Part shown: positions 1 through 8,074 of the stretch, piece by piece
Layout of the letters: each line of letters starts with the position of its first letter
How positions within the stretch are numbered: position 1 is the stretch's first letter
Assembly (NCBI GenBank): GCA_963811255.1
Contig: CAWEQI010000003.1
Location: forward strand, 1,426,001 to 1,490,000
Source of the DNA: Croceibacterium_B sp963811255
GTDB lineage: Bacteria > Pseudomonadota > Alphaproteobacteria > Sphingomonadales > Sphingomonadaceae
Length of the DNA: 64,000 nucleotides
Direction of reading: 5' to 3'
Notes under the pieces: model-generated
The model's database searches: none
What the model saw: the letters and a program-made list of their open reading frames with translations, nothing else
What the model was told of the DNA's origin: nothing
Position numbers and translations under genes: made by a program

Positions 1-946
1 CGAGGAGATCTTCGGCCTGATGCTCGACGGCAAGGTTTCCGACGACGACATCGCCCGCTTCCTTATCGCGCTGTCCGACCGCGGCGAAACCGCCGCCGAG
101 ATCGCCGGCGCCGCCCGCGCGCTGCGCGCCCGGATGATCGGGATCGAGGCGCCGGCGAATGCGATCGACGTGTGCGGCACCGGCGGCGACGGGCACCACA
201 CGCTCAACGTTTCGACCGCGGTCAGCCTCGTCGTCGCCGCCTGCGGAGTGCCGGTGGCCAAGCACGGCAACCGCGCGGCCAGCTCCAAAGCCGGCGCGGC
301 CGATACCCTCGAAGTTCTCGGGCTCGACATGGAAGCCGCCGGCCGCACCGCCGAAATGACCTTGCGCGAAATCGGCATCTGCTTCCTGTTCGCCGCCAAC
401 CACCACCCGGCGATGCGCCGCATCCAGCCGATCAGAAAGCGCATCGGCAGGCGGACGATCTTCAATCTGATGGGCCCGCTGTCGAACCCCGCGCGGGTCC
501 AGCGCCAACTGATCGGCATCGCCCGCCCGGCCTACGTGCCGATCTACGCCGAGGCGATGGCGCACCTCGGCACCCGCCGCTCATTCATCGTCTCGGGCGA
601 CGAGGGCCTCGATGAGCTGAGCCTCGCCGGCGGCAACGAGCTGGCCGAAGTGATCGAGCACGATTTCGAGATGCACCGCGTCGACGCCGCCGAGGCCGGC
701 CTGCCGCACGCGCCGATCGAGGCGATCCGCGGCGGCGACGCCGAGCACAACGCCGCCGCCCTGCGCGCGCTGCTGATGGGCGCTCCCGGCCCTTATCGCG
801 ACGCGGTGCTGTTCAACGCCGCCGGGGCGCTGGTGGTGGCAGGCGAAGTCGAGAGCTGGCCCGACGGCGTCGAGGAAGCCGCCGAGGCGCTCGACAAGGG
901 TCTCGCCAAGGCGCTGCTCGACTGCTGGATCGCCGCGGCGAGATAA
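1..946 (+). CDS. trpD: Anthranilate phosphoribosyltransferase, 5'-truncated by window edge
   Basis: Transfers phosphoribose from PRPP to anthranilate in tryptophan biosynthesis (cytoplasm). The frame is already open at base 2, upstream of the first ATG at 20, so the N-terminus lies outside the window. The PRPP-binding glycine-rich motif CGTGGDG is near base 172, followed by NVSTA and the KHGNRAASSKAG stretch typical of TrpD. The later GPLSNPA segment is also characteristic. The visible length (about 314 aa) is close to the family norm of 330-340, so only a short part is missing. The gene ends with TAA at 944-946. No other trp gene follows downstream. Confidence 0.96.
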   Translation, partial: EEIFGLMLDGKVSDDDIARFLIALSDRGETAAEIAGAARALRARMIGIEAPANAIDVCGTGGDGHHTLNVSTAVSLVVAACGVPVAKHGNRAASSKAGAADTLEVLGLDMEAAGRTAEMTLREIGICFLFAANHHPAMRRIQPIRKRIGRRTIFNLMGPLSNPARVQRQLIGIARPAYVPIYAEAMAHLGTRRSFIVSGDEGLDELSLAGGNELAEVIEHDFEMHRVDAAEAGLPHAPIEAIRGGDAEHNAAALRALLMGAPGPYRDAVLFNAAGALVVAGEVESWPDGVEEAAEALDKGLAKALLDCWIAAAR

Positions 947-1265
947 GTGGCCGCCCGGCGGCACCGCTTTCCTACTTGGCCGCGCTGTGCCAGGAGTGCC
1001 GCACATCAGAGGCGAATCGACGTGCCGACTATTTGGAAAGGGCGCACGCTGGATCACGAAAGGTCACGCGGCGTTTCACACAAGTCTTTGTCTTAAATAC
1101 GAAAACGGGGGATAGTCACAATAAATTTCGGGCAGTTTGTGTGCGCCTTCAACGGCTCGCCCTGGGCGGGCCAGCTCGACGGCGATCGTTCGTCGCTTCG
1201 CTGTGGACATCGTCAATTGAAACCGTCAAAATCCCCCTCGACCAATTCCACGGGAGAGATCCAAC
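947..1265. other. Intergenic region between trpD and the YceI gene
   Basis: A 319-bp stretch without a convincing gene. Open frames here lack a credible start or codon usage. A ribosome-binding-like GGGAGAG lies about 10 bases before the ATG at 1266, and the promoter of the YceI gene should be in this interval. I see no clear sigma factor motif. Confidence 0.5.
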
Positions 1266-1892
1266 ATGCGTAAATCCATTCTTGCTTTCGCCGCGGCCGG
1301 TGCCGCCGCGCTCTCTTTCGGCACGCTGCACGCGCAGCAAGGCCCGATGCCGGCCGCGCCCAGCATGGACCCGTCGAAGGTTACCGGCGGAACCTACAAG
1401 AGCGATCCGAACCACACGCAGATCATGTACAGCTACAAGCACCTCGGCTTCACCCAGAACATGGGTCTGCTGTCAGGCGCGATGGGCACGCTGATGCTCG
1501 ATCCGAAGAACCCGAAGAACGATCACCTCTCGGTCGACGTGCCGATCGATACCATCCACACGACGATCGCCGCGCTCGACAAGGAACTGGTCGGCCCGAT
1601 GTTCTTCGATGCCGCCAAGTACCCCACCGCGCACTTCGAATCGACCGGCGTGACGGTGCACGGCAAGTCCGCCGACGTGGCCGGCAACTTTACGATCCAC
1701 GGCGTGACCAAGCCTGGCGTGATCCACGCCACCTTCGAGGCGGTCGGGACCAACCCGATGTCCAAGAAGGAAACCGTCGCCTTCTCCGGCCACGCGACGA
1801 TCAAGCGCAGCGATTTCGGCGTGAAGGCGTTCGTGCCGATGGTCGGCGACCAGATCGACATGACGATCACCGCCGCGTTCGAGAAGCAGTAA
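1266..1892 (+). CDS. YceI family periplasmic protein
   Basis: A 208-aa YceI-like protein. The family forms a lipocalin-like beta barrel that binds polyisoprenoid or amide lipids, and is often linked to stress or isoprenoid quinone transport. Residues 1-22 form a signal peptide (charged MRK, hydrophobic Ala-rich core, cleavage near LHA-QQ). The mature part has the usual pattern: the Y.SDPNHTQI opening, the DVPIDTIHT segment, FFDAAKYPTAHFEST in the middle, and an FGV strand near the C-terminus. It stands alone between trpD and leuA and is followed by a hairpin. The exact ligand cannot be inferred from the sequence. Confidence 0.92.
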   Translation: MRKSILAFAAAGAAALSFGTLHAQQGPMPAAPSMDPSKVTGGTYKSDPNHTQIMYSYKHLGFTQNMGLLSGAMGTLMLDPKNPKNDHLSVDVPIDTIHTTIAALDKELVGPMFFDAAKYPTAHFESTGVTVHGKSADVAGNFTIHGVTKPGVIHATFEAVGTNPMSKKETVAFSGHATIKRSDFGVKAFVPMVGDQIDMTITAAFEKQ

Positions 1893-1910
1893 GCGGCCGC
1901 CCCATTTCGT

Positions 1911-1932
1911 CATCCCCGCTTTCGCGGGGGTG
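1911..1932. terminator. Stem-loop after the YceI gene
   Basis: The arms CATCCCCGC (1911-1919) and GCGGGGGTG (1924-1932) pair over nine positions with one G-U, around a TTTC loop. It lies 19 bases after the YceI stop codon and has no T tract. It may be a terminator or one of the short dispersed CCCCGC hairpins common in sphingomonad genomes. Confidence 0.5.
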
Positions 1933-2002
1933 ATGATATGGGGGTTGGGCCGTTCCGCGGAACGCTCTGGATTTCTTAACCAAGATCCCCTATCTCGCCC
2001 GC

Positions 2003-2050
2003 ATGCACCGCCGCGAGCTCCTTTCGCTGCTTCGACTTACGCGCCCTTAG
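2003..2050 (+). CDS. leuL: Leucine-rich leader peptide of leuA (attenuator)
   Basis: A 15-codon ORF, MHRRELLSLLRLTRP, with five Leu codons in the middle (CTC, CTT, CTG, CTT, CTT) and a TAG stop, 119 bases before leuA. This is the classical arrangement of a transcription-attenuation leader: ribosomes stalling at Leu codons when charged tRNA-Leu is scarce would change downstream RNA pairing. The stop codon lies inside the left arm of the long hairpin described next. The function is inferred from composition and position. The name leuL is by analogy. Confidence 0.75.
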   Translation: MHRRELLSLLRLTRP

Positions 2051-2096
2051 GCGCGTCGACCGGCCTGCGCGCGGCGCAGGCAGCCCGCCTAAGGGC
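2043..2096 (+). promoter_or_regulatory. leuA attenuator stem-loops
   Basis: GCCCTTAGGCG (2043-2053) is perfectly complementary to CGCCTAAGGGC (2086-2096), giving an 11-bp stem that includes the leader stop codon. Nested inside is a second perfect hairpin, CCTGCGC (2064-2070) with GCGCAGG (2074-2080). The overlap of the leader peptide's end with the first arm lets ribosome position control which stem forms. I do not see a clear T-run terminator, so whether control acts on transcription or on leuA translation is open. Confidence 0.65.
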
Positions 2097-2169
2097 CTCT
2101 CATCATCGACATCTCGAAATCGGTCGCCGCGCTTGCCGTGCGGCCCGCATCGATAAGGCAATTTGTGTA

Positions 2170-3855
2170 ATGCCGATGCTCCACGATCCGAGCCGCAAGT
2201 ACCGGCCCTTCCCGCCGGTCCCGCTGCCCGACCGGCAGTGGCCCAGCCGCACGATCACCCGCCCGCCGCGCTGGCTCTCGACCGACTTGCGCGACGGCAA
2301 TCAGGCGATCGTCGATCCTATGGACGCGGTGAAGAAGAACCGCTTCTTCGACCTGCTGGTGGAGATCGGCGTCAAGGAGATCGAGATCGGCTTCCCCGCC
2401 GCCGGGCAGACCGAATTCGATTTCATCTCCGCGCTGGTCCGCTCTGGCAAGATCCCCGACGACGTGATCGTTCAGGTGCTGACGCAATCGCGCGAAGACC
2501 TGATCCGGACCAGCTTCGCCAGCCTGGAGGGTGCCGACAAGGCGATCGTCCATCTCTACAACGCGGTCAGCCCGGCGTGGCGCGAGATCGTCTTCCGCAT
2601 GACCCCCGACGAGGTGCGCGAGGTCGCGGTCAAGGGCGCCAAGGTGATGCGCGACGAAGCGGCGAGACGGCCGGAGACCGAGTGGCACTTCCAGTATTCG
2701 CCCGAAACCTTCTCGACCGCCGAGCTCGATTTCTCGATCTCGGTCTGCGAAGCGGTGATGGAGGTGCTTCAGCCGACCGCCGAGCGGCCGATCATCCTCA
2801 ACCTCCCGGCCACCGTCGAGGCCGCGACGCCCAACATCTACGCCGATCAGATCGAATACTTCTGCCGCAACCTGCCCAACCGCGACCGCGCGATCGTCAG
2901 TCTCCACACCCACAACGACCGCGGCACCGGCGTCGCCGCGGCCGAGCTCGGGCTGATGGCCGGCGCCGACCGCATCGAGGGCTGTCTGTTCGGCAACGGG
3001 GAGCGCACCGGCAACTGCTGCCTCGTCACCCTGGCGCTCAACATGTACACTCAGGGGATCGATCCGGGCCTCGATTTCTCGGACATCGACCGGGTCATCG
3101 AAACCGTCGAATATTGCAACCAGATCCCCGTTCACCAGCGCCATCCCTACGGCGGCGAGCTGGTGTTCACCGCCTTCTCGGGCAGCCATCAGGACGCGAT
3201 CAAGAAGGGCCTCGAAGCGCAATCGACGCGCAACGACGAGCAGTGGCGGGTGCCGTACCTGCCGATCGACCCCGCCGACCTCGGCCGCACTTACGAGGCG
3301 GTGATCCGTGTCAACTCACAGTCGGGCAAGGGCGGCTTCGCCTGGGTCCTCGAGCAGGACCAAGGCCTTAAGCTGCCCAAGAAGCTGCAGATCGACTTCT
3401 CGAAACACGTCCAGCGCCTCGCCGACGAGCTCGGCCGCGAACTCAACGCCGCCGACATCTGGGACACCTTCCGCAAGGCGTACTTCGTCAAGGTGCCGGA
3501 GCGGCGTTTTCGCCTGGTCGATTTCGAGGAGCGCCGCGCGGCCGACGGCGACCGCATCTTCAGCGGCACGATCGAGGTTGACGGCCGCGCGCAAAGCGTC
3601 AGCGGCCGCGGCAAGGGTCTGATCGCCTCGGTTCTGGCGACGCTGAAGGACGAATTCGCGCTCGATCTCGAAGTGCTCGACTACTCCGAGCACGCGCTCG
3701 GCACCGGCACCGATGCCCGCGCGGCAACCTATATCGAATGCGCCACCCCGACGGGGCGCACCGTGTGGGGAGTCGGCATCGATCAGGACGTCGCCACCGC
3801 CAGCGTCCGCGCGATCCTCAGCGCGGCCAACTCGGCGGTGCGGGAGGAAGCCTGA
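2170..3855 (+). CDS. leuA: 2-isopropylmalate synthase
   Basis: Condenses 2-oxoisovalerate with acetyl-CoA, the first committed step of leucine synthesis. The protein is 561 aa from ATG 2170; ATG 2176 is also possible. The frame is open further upstream, but that part overlaps the leader and attenuator, so the internal start is preferred. The N-terminal HMGL-like TIM barrel carries STDLRDGNQA and the metal-binding HTHNDRG motif, then GNGERTGNCC. The C-terminal LeuA dimer/regulatory domain (from about residue 420) should give feedback inhibition by leucine. DLRDGNQA is the variant seen in the yeast/actinobacterial-type LeuA subgroup. Confidence 0.97.
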   Translation: MPMLHDPSRKYRPFPPVPLPDRQWPSRTITRPPRWLSTDLRDGNQAIVDPMDAVKKNRFFDLLVEIGVKEIEIGFPAAGQTEFDFISALVRSGKIPDDVIVQVLTQSREDLIRTSFASLEGADKAIVHLYNAVSPAWREIVFRMTPDEVREVAVKGAKVMRDEAARRPETEWHFQYSPETFSTAELDFSISVCEAVMEVLQPTAERPIILNLPATVEAATPNIYADQIEYFCRNLPNRDRAIVSLHTHNDRGTGVAAAELGLMAGADRIEGCLFGNGERTGNCCLVTLALNMYTQGIDPGLDFSDIDRVIETVEYCNQIPVHQRHPYGGELVFTAFSGSHQDAIKKGLEAQSTRNDEQWRVPYLPIDPADLGRTYEAVIRVNSQSGKGGFAWVLEQDQGLKLPKKLQIDFSKHVQRLADELGRELNAADIWDTFRKAYFVKVPERRFRLVDFEERRAADGDRIFSGTIEVDGRAQSVSGRGKGLIASVLATLKDEFALDLEVLDYSEHALGTGTDARAATYIECATPTGRTVWGVGIDQDVATASVRAILSAANSAVREEA

Positions 3856-3879
3856 GTCGGGTCCGCCGCGGCGCAAGGA

Positions 3880-4326
3880 TCAATCGCGGCGGCTCTCCTC
3901 GGCAATGGTCACCCTGCCCAGCCTGCCCGAAAGAATTCCGAGCACCGCGCCTGCCAGAACATCGCCGATGTGATGTTCGCCGGACCGCAAGCGTCCGAAT
4001 CCGACGAGGGCGGCCGCAGCGGTCGGCCAGAAGCGGTGCCCGGCCTTGCGCAAGACATATGCGGCCGCCGCGGATTCGGCGGCATGCTCGGAGGGGAAGC
4101 TCCTGGCATTCCTGCCGTCCGGGCGAACCCGGTCCACGGCGGACTTGAGAACCTGTGAGCCGACAGTACCGCCCAGGATCGAAGCACCCGCAGCCGCGGC
4201 GCTGCGGCCACGCCGCTTCGTCAATGGCAACATCACCGCCGCAGCGATGATCGCCCAACGTGCGGCATCGCTCAGGCGATCGACGGCGGTTGATCGATGT
4301 TCTGTCTGCCTCGGCATGCTCGGCAA
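3880..4326 (-). CDS. PAP2 superfamily phosphatase (small membrane type)
   Basis: A 148-aa protein with the three phosphatase signature motifs of the type 2 phosphatidic acid phosphatase family: K-S-A-V-D-R-V-R-P, SFPSEHA (a PSGH variant with Glu), and G-R-x3-G-E-H-H-x2-D. Hydrophobic segments near residues 24-36, 43-55 and 118-136 suggest an integral membrane location. The likely role is dephosphorylation of a lipid phosphate such as phosphatidate or undecaprenyl pyrophosphate; the substrate cannot be read. It is convergent with leuA. Confidence 0.85.
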   Translation of the reverse strand: MPSMPRQTEHRSTAVDRLSDAARWAIIAAAVMLPLTKRRGRSAAAAGASILGGTVGSQVLKSAVDRVRPDGRNARSFPSEHAAESAAAAYVLRKAGHRFWPTAAAALVGFGRLRSGEHHIGDVLAGAVLGILSGRLGRVTIAEESRRD

Positions 4327-4366
4327 GAAGTGTTGGAATTGGCACGGGTTCCCGCCGAACGGACGC

Positions 4367-4915
4367 TTAGGGCTCGGTCTTGCGCCACAGCAGCTCGGCC
4401 ATCGCGTCGAGTTCGGCGAAATCGCGGCCGTCGCCCAGCGGGTCGCCGCGATTGAGCAACAACCGGGCGGTGTCGGCGAGCAGCCGCCGCCGTAACGCGC
4501 GTTGCAGAAGCCCCAATCGCATCAGCGCTTCCTGCAGCGCGAGGTCGGGCTCGCGCAGCCGCCGCGCGGCCCATTCGCCCTCGATCCGGCCCACCCGTTC
4601 GAACACCATCGCGTTGTAATCGCGATGTGGGCCGCGATGGAGCGGCAAACCGATGCGCAACGCGGCGCGCTCGCTGCAGGGAAGCAGCAGGCCGTTGCGG
4701 CGAAAGTCGTCGAAGCCGACGCTGTCGTGCCCCAAGAGGTCGAACAATCGTCCAAAGCAGCGCGCCGAAAGCAACTGCCGAGGAAGCAGGTGATGCCGCT
4801 GCATTCCCGGTTGGTAGCCCGGATCCTTACGGCGGTTGATTGTGCGGAAGGGCAGGCGCCGACGGCGTATCGGCCACCTCAAGGGCCGAACCGATGTCGA
4901 GCCTAATCTCGCCAC
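4367..4915 (-). CDS. AHH/HNH-type nuclease-domain protein
   Basis: A protein of up to 182 aa. The core Q-R-H-H-L-L-P-R-Q, then FDDFRRNGLLLP, then LHRGPHRDYN matches the AHH nuclease fold of the HNH/endonuclease VII superfamily, with paired histidines as presumed metal/active-site residues. The frame starts at a GTG overlapping the end of the upstream gene by 13 bp, which suggests translational coupling. The first 30 residues are Arg-rich and may not be translated. No partner toxin or immunity gene is visible. Homologues commonly lie beside recJ in sphingomonads (recollection, not checked), hinting at a housekeeping rather than toxin role. Confidence 0.75.
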   Translation of the reverse strand: MARLGSTSVRPLRWPIRRRRLPFRTINRRKDPGYQPGMQRHHLLPRQLLSARCFGRLFDLLGHDSVGFDDFRRNGLLLPCSERAALRIGLPLHRGPHRDYNAMVFERVGRIEGEWAARRLREPDLALQEALMRLGLLQRALRRRLLADTARLLLNRGDPLGDGRDFAELDAMAELLWRKTEP

Positions 4916-5697
4916 ACCCGCACGAAGCGACCGTTTTCCGACGGCTCCAGCCGCAACGGCAAGCCGTCAGGCCCGGTGATGCGCTGGGGCGTATCGATCC
5001 GGCCGCTATCGACCAGCAGATCGATCAGCCGCACGCCCAGCTTCGCCCCCGCCGCCTTGTCCGCCATCAGTTCGGGCTCGATCCGCAGCTCCTGCCCCGC
5101 GAACAGCGCCAGACCCTCGCTGTGCATCCCGCCGTCGGCGTCGAGGCCGAGCGCCGTCAGCCCAAGGCCGGGGAATACCCCACCTTCGATCCAGCGCAGC
5201 ACCCGCTCGCGGAAATAGGCGGGAGCGCACCAACTGCGCGCGGTGTGCCAGGCGACCCCCTCGGCCCCGTCCAGGTGCACGAGCGAGGCGGCGAGCCACG
5301 CCAGCGTGCGGATTACCGGGGTCATCGTGTGACCGCCGGCGAGGTGCGGACCCGGGCGTATGGTCAGCGCTTCCCATCCAGTCGTGTCCGCATCCGCGCC
5401 GAGCGCATACCTGTGGGCGCAAGGCGGCGGCTGAACCGCCGGGCCGGGAAACAGACCGACGAGATCGAAAGTCAGGCCGTTGGCGAGCAGCTCGAGCCAC
5501 GCCTCGCTCTGCTCCGCCTGGGCGACTGCTGCATCGTCGGCTTCGGCCGCGGGATCGAAACTGATCGAGAAACCGCCCTGCTCATTCGCCAGCTGGCGAA
5601 TCGCCCCGGCACTCGGGCGGCGTCCCGCCGCGAAAAGCAGCGATACGGCCGAACCGGGTTCCCCTGCGCCGATCTCCCGCGCCCTCGAAATGGCCAA
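4903..5697 (-). CDS. Conserved hypothetical protein
   Basis: A 264-aa soluble protein with no signal peptide or membrane segment. I recognise it only as a conserved sphingomonad protein found between the AHH gene and recJ. Recognisable features are a WLELLANGLTFDL segment near residue 75, an ELRIEPELM segment in the C-terminal third, and the ending N-G-R-F-V-R-V-W. It is transcribed with the AHH gene, overlapping it by 13 bp, and divergently from recJ. No catalytic motif is evident. Confidence 0.8.
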   Translation of the reverse strand: MAISRAREIGAGEPGSAVSLLFAAGRRPSAGAIRQLANEQGGFSISFDPAAEADDAAVAQAEQSEAWLELLANGLTFDLVGLFPGPAVQPPPCAHRYALGADADTTGWEALTIRPGPHLAGGHTMTPVIRTLAWLAASLVHLDGAEGVAWHTARSWCAPAYFRERVLRWIEGGVFPGLGLTALGLDADGGMHSEGLALFAGQELRIEPELMADKAAGAKLGVRLIDLLVDSGRIDTPQRITGPDGLPLRLEPSENGRFVRVWRD

Positions 5698-5879
5698 CCC
5701 CTCCAGAATCCCGCCCGATTTGTGGAGCCAAACGCGGTTCAGGTCGAGTCTTTGGAAAGGCTATAGGTCCAAACCGGATGTGTGATTGCCGGAATATTGC
5801 GCGTCGGCAGCGAGCCTGCGCTGTCGAAAGCCCCGGGTCATCTCTTCTTCGCCGCTCCCGCTTGGGCTAGGTCCGGCTG

Positions 5880-7661
5880 ATGCAGACCCGCCAAGCAGTT
5901 TTCGGCGTCGAGGCCTCGCTATCGGGCAAGGCCTGGCGCTGGCGCGGCGGAAACATGGCGCTGGAGGAAGACCCCGCGGGGCTCGAGCACGGCCTCCTCG
6001 ACCAGTTGCTGCTCGGCCGCGGCGTTGCCCGCGAGGAGCTGGCGCTGCACCGGGCGCCGAGCCTTCGCAGCTTCCTGCCCGACCCGTCGATCTTCGCCGA
6101 CATGGATTCGGCGGCCGACCGGCTGGCGCAGGCGGTACTCACCGGCGAGCAGGTGACGATCTTCGGCGATTACGATGTCGATGGGGCGACCAGCGCGGCG
6201 CTGCTGATCCGCCTGCTGCGCATGCTTGGGCACGCGGCCCGCCCGTACATCCCCGATCGCCTGCTGGAAGGCTACGGTCCGAGCGGCGAGGCCCTTGTCC
6301 GCCTCGGCGCCGAAGGCTCCAGCCTGATCGTGACCGTCGATTGCGGGGCGATGGCTTTCGACGCGCTGGCCGCCGCGCACAACGCCGGGATCGACGTCGT
6401 CGTGATCGATCACCACAAGTGCGCCGCCGAGCTGCCCCGCGCCTTCGCGCTGGTCAATCCGAACCGCCAGGACGAAGCCGGCGAGGCCGCCTCGCATGGC
6501 CATCTGGCTGCGGTCGGGGTGGCCTTCCTCCTGGCGGTGGCACTGGTGAGAACGCTGCGGCGCCAGGGCTTTTTCGCAAACCGCACCGAGCCCGACCTGT
6601 TCGCGCTGCTCGACCTGGTCGCGCTCGGCACCGTCGCCGACGTCGCGGCGATCCGCGGGCTCAACCGGGCGTTCGTCGCCCAGGGCCTGAAGGTCATGGC
6701 CCAGCGCCGCAACCTCGGCATGGCGGCGCTGATCGACGCCAGCCGCCTGACCCGACCGCCGAGCTGCAGCGATTGCGGGTTCGCGCTCGGCCCGCGGATC
6801 AACGCCGGCGGGCGTGTCGGCGAATCTTCGCTCGGCGTGCGGCTGCTGACCACCGAGGATCCCGACGAAGCCCGCGCTCTCGCCACACAGCTCTCGACTC
6901 TCAACGACGAGCGCCGGGCGATCGAGGCGGCGGTGCAGGAAGCGGCCGAACGGCAGATCGACTCGCAGCACAATCGCGCCGTCCTCACCCTCGCCGGGCA
7001 CGGCTGGCATCCCGGCGTGATCGGCATCGTCGCCGGACGCATCAAGGAACGGACCGGCAAGCCCGCGCTGGTGGTGGCGCTGGACCGTGAGAGCGGCCAG
7101 GGCAAGGGCTCCGGCCGCTCGATTTCGGGCGTCGACTTGGGCGCGGCGATCATCGGCGCGAAGGAAAAGGGCCTGCTGGTCGCGGGCGGCGGCCACGCGA
7201 TGGCCGCGGGGCTGACGGTGGAGGAAGCGCGTCTCGACGAATTCGCCGAATGGCTCGACGCCCACCTCGGCCCCGCGGTCGCCCGCGCCTCGGCCGAGCG
7301 CACGGTCACGCTCGACCTGTCGCTGACGCCGCGCGGGCTCACGCCGGAGCTGGTCGACACGCTCGACGCCGCCGGTCCCTTCGGAGTTGGCTGGCCCGCG
7401 CCACGGGTCGCCGTCGGCCCGGTGCGGCTGGTCCGCGCCGACGTGGTCGGTAGCGATCACGTGCGCCTGATCGCCGGCGGGCAGGACGGCGCGAGCTTCA
7501 AGGCGATCGCCTTCCGCGCCGCCGAAACCGCTCTGGGCCAGGCGCTGCTCCACGGCGCCGCCGGGCGGCGCCTGTGGCTCGCCGGCCGGGCGAAGATCGA
7601 CGAGTGGGGCAGCCGGCCGCAAGCCGAGCTACACCTCGAGGACGCCGCCTGGGCGGAGTGA
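5880..7661 (+). CDS. recJ: Single-stranded-DNA-specific exonuclease RecJ
   Basis: A 593-aa 5'-3' ssDNA exonuclease acting in RecF-pathway recombination and repair. The DHH domain has DYDVDGATS near residue 97, the VIDHHK motif near 175 and LGTVADV near 248. The DHHA1 domain has the GGGHAMAAG motif near residue 436. A C-terminal RecJ OB-fold region follows. The ATG at 5880 fits the family's typical N-terminus (V-E-A-S-L-S-G-K-x-W-R-W-R). It is followed directly by two tRNA-Glu genes. Confidence 0.96.
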   Translation: MQTRQAVFGVEASLSGKAWRWRGGNMALEEDPAGLEHGLLDQLLLGRGVAREELALHRAPSLRSFLPDPSIFADMDSAADRLAQAVLTGEQVTIFGDYDVDGATSAALLIRLLRMLGHAARPYIPDRLLEGYGPSGEALVRLGAEGSSLIVTVDCGAMAFDALAAAHNAGIDVVVIDHHKCAAELPRAFALVNPNRQDEAGEAASHGHLAAVGVAFLLAVALVRTLRRQGFFANRTEPDLFALLDLVALGTVADVAAIRGLNRAFVAQGLKVMAQRRNLGMAALIDASRLTRPPSCSDCGFALGPRINAGGRVGESSLGVRLLTTEDPDEARALATQLSTLNDERRAIEAAVQEAAERQIDSQHNRAVLTLAGHGWHPGVIGIVAGRIKERTGKPALVVALDRESGQGKGSGRSISGVDLGAAIIGAKEKGLLVAGGGHAMAAGLTVEEARLDEFAEWLDAHLGPAVARASAERTVTLDLSLTPRGLTPELVDTLDAAGPFGVGWPAPRVAVGPVRLVRADVVGSDHVRLIAGGQDGASFKAIAFRAAETALGQALLHGAAGRRLWLAGRAKIDEWGSRPQAELHLEDAAWAE

Positions 7662-7732
7662 CTTCCCGCGCCCAGCAGCAGGCTTGACCGCCTGCCGCCG
7701 CACCCCTAAGTGCCCCGCCACGCCAACGGTGC

Positions 7733-7808
7733 GGCCCCATCGTCTAGCGGTCTAGGACGCGGCCCTTTCACGGCTGAAACACGGGTTCGAGTCCCGTTGG
7801 GGTCACCA
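7733..7808 (+). tRNA. tRNA-Glu (anticodon TTC)
   Basis: A 76-nt cloverleaf. The acceptor GGCCCCA pairs with TGGGGTC (one G-U), the discriminator is A, and CCA is encoded. The anticodon loop has TTC and the T-loop has GTTCGAGTC. It is almost identical to the next gene, which lies 27 bp downstream. Confidence 0.97.
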
Positions 7809-7835
7809 TCGCTGGTGTGCTATGCCTATCGGCGT

Positions 7836-7911
7836 GGCCCCTTCGTCTAGCGGTCTAGGACGCGGCCCTCTCACGGCTGAAACACGGGTTCGAGTCCCGT
7901 AGGGGTCACCA
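7836..7911 (+). tRNA. tRNA-Glu (anticodon CTC), integration target of the island
   Basis: A 76-nt cloverleaf with acceptor GGCCCCT pairing with AGGGGTC, anticodon CTC and an encoded CCA. It differs from the upstream copy only in the anticodon and the last acceptor pair. Its last 16 bases (7896-7911) are repeated at 37742-37757, which marks it as the attachment site of the genomic island. The gene itself remains intact. Confidence 0.97.
7896..7911 (+). other. attL of the genomic island
   Basis: The 16-mer CCCGTAGGGGTCACCA at the 3' end of tRNA-Glu(CTC). The identical 16-mer occurs at 37742-37757 beside a tyrosine integrase, in the same orientation. This is the usual product of site-specific integration into a tRNA 3' end. 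Confidence 0.9.
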
Positions 7912-8074
7912 ATTGATTCAACGGGTTAGCTGTTCCAGCGACCTAAATGTCAAATAACCGTCAAACCAGATTTGTGTGGATTGCAGTGCCCTCGTGCGGA
8001 CGGTGGTTACGCGGTCTACTGGCGCGATCCGCGTTGACGTTTGGCGATTCGTGGAAGAGGGAATGACTGGACCT

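Noticed and set aside
2089..3222. Long open frame antisense to leuA
   Set aside because: It is a GC-rich shadow of leuA with no family match; similar antisense frames lie opposite recJ, aroB and others.
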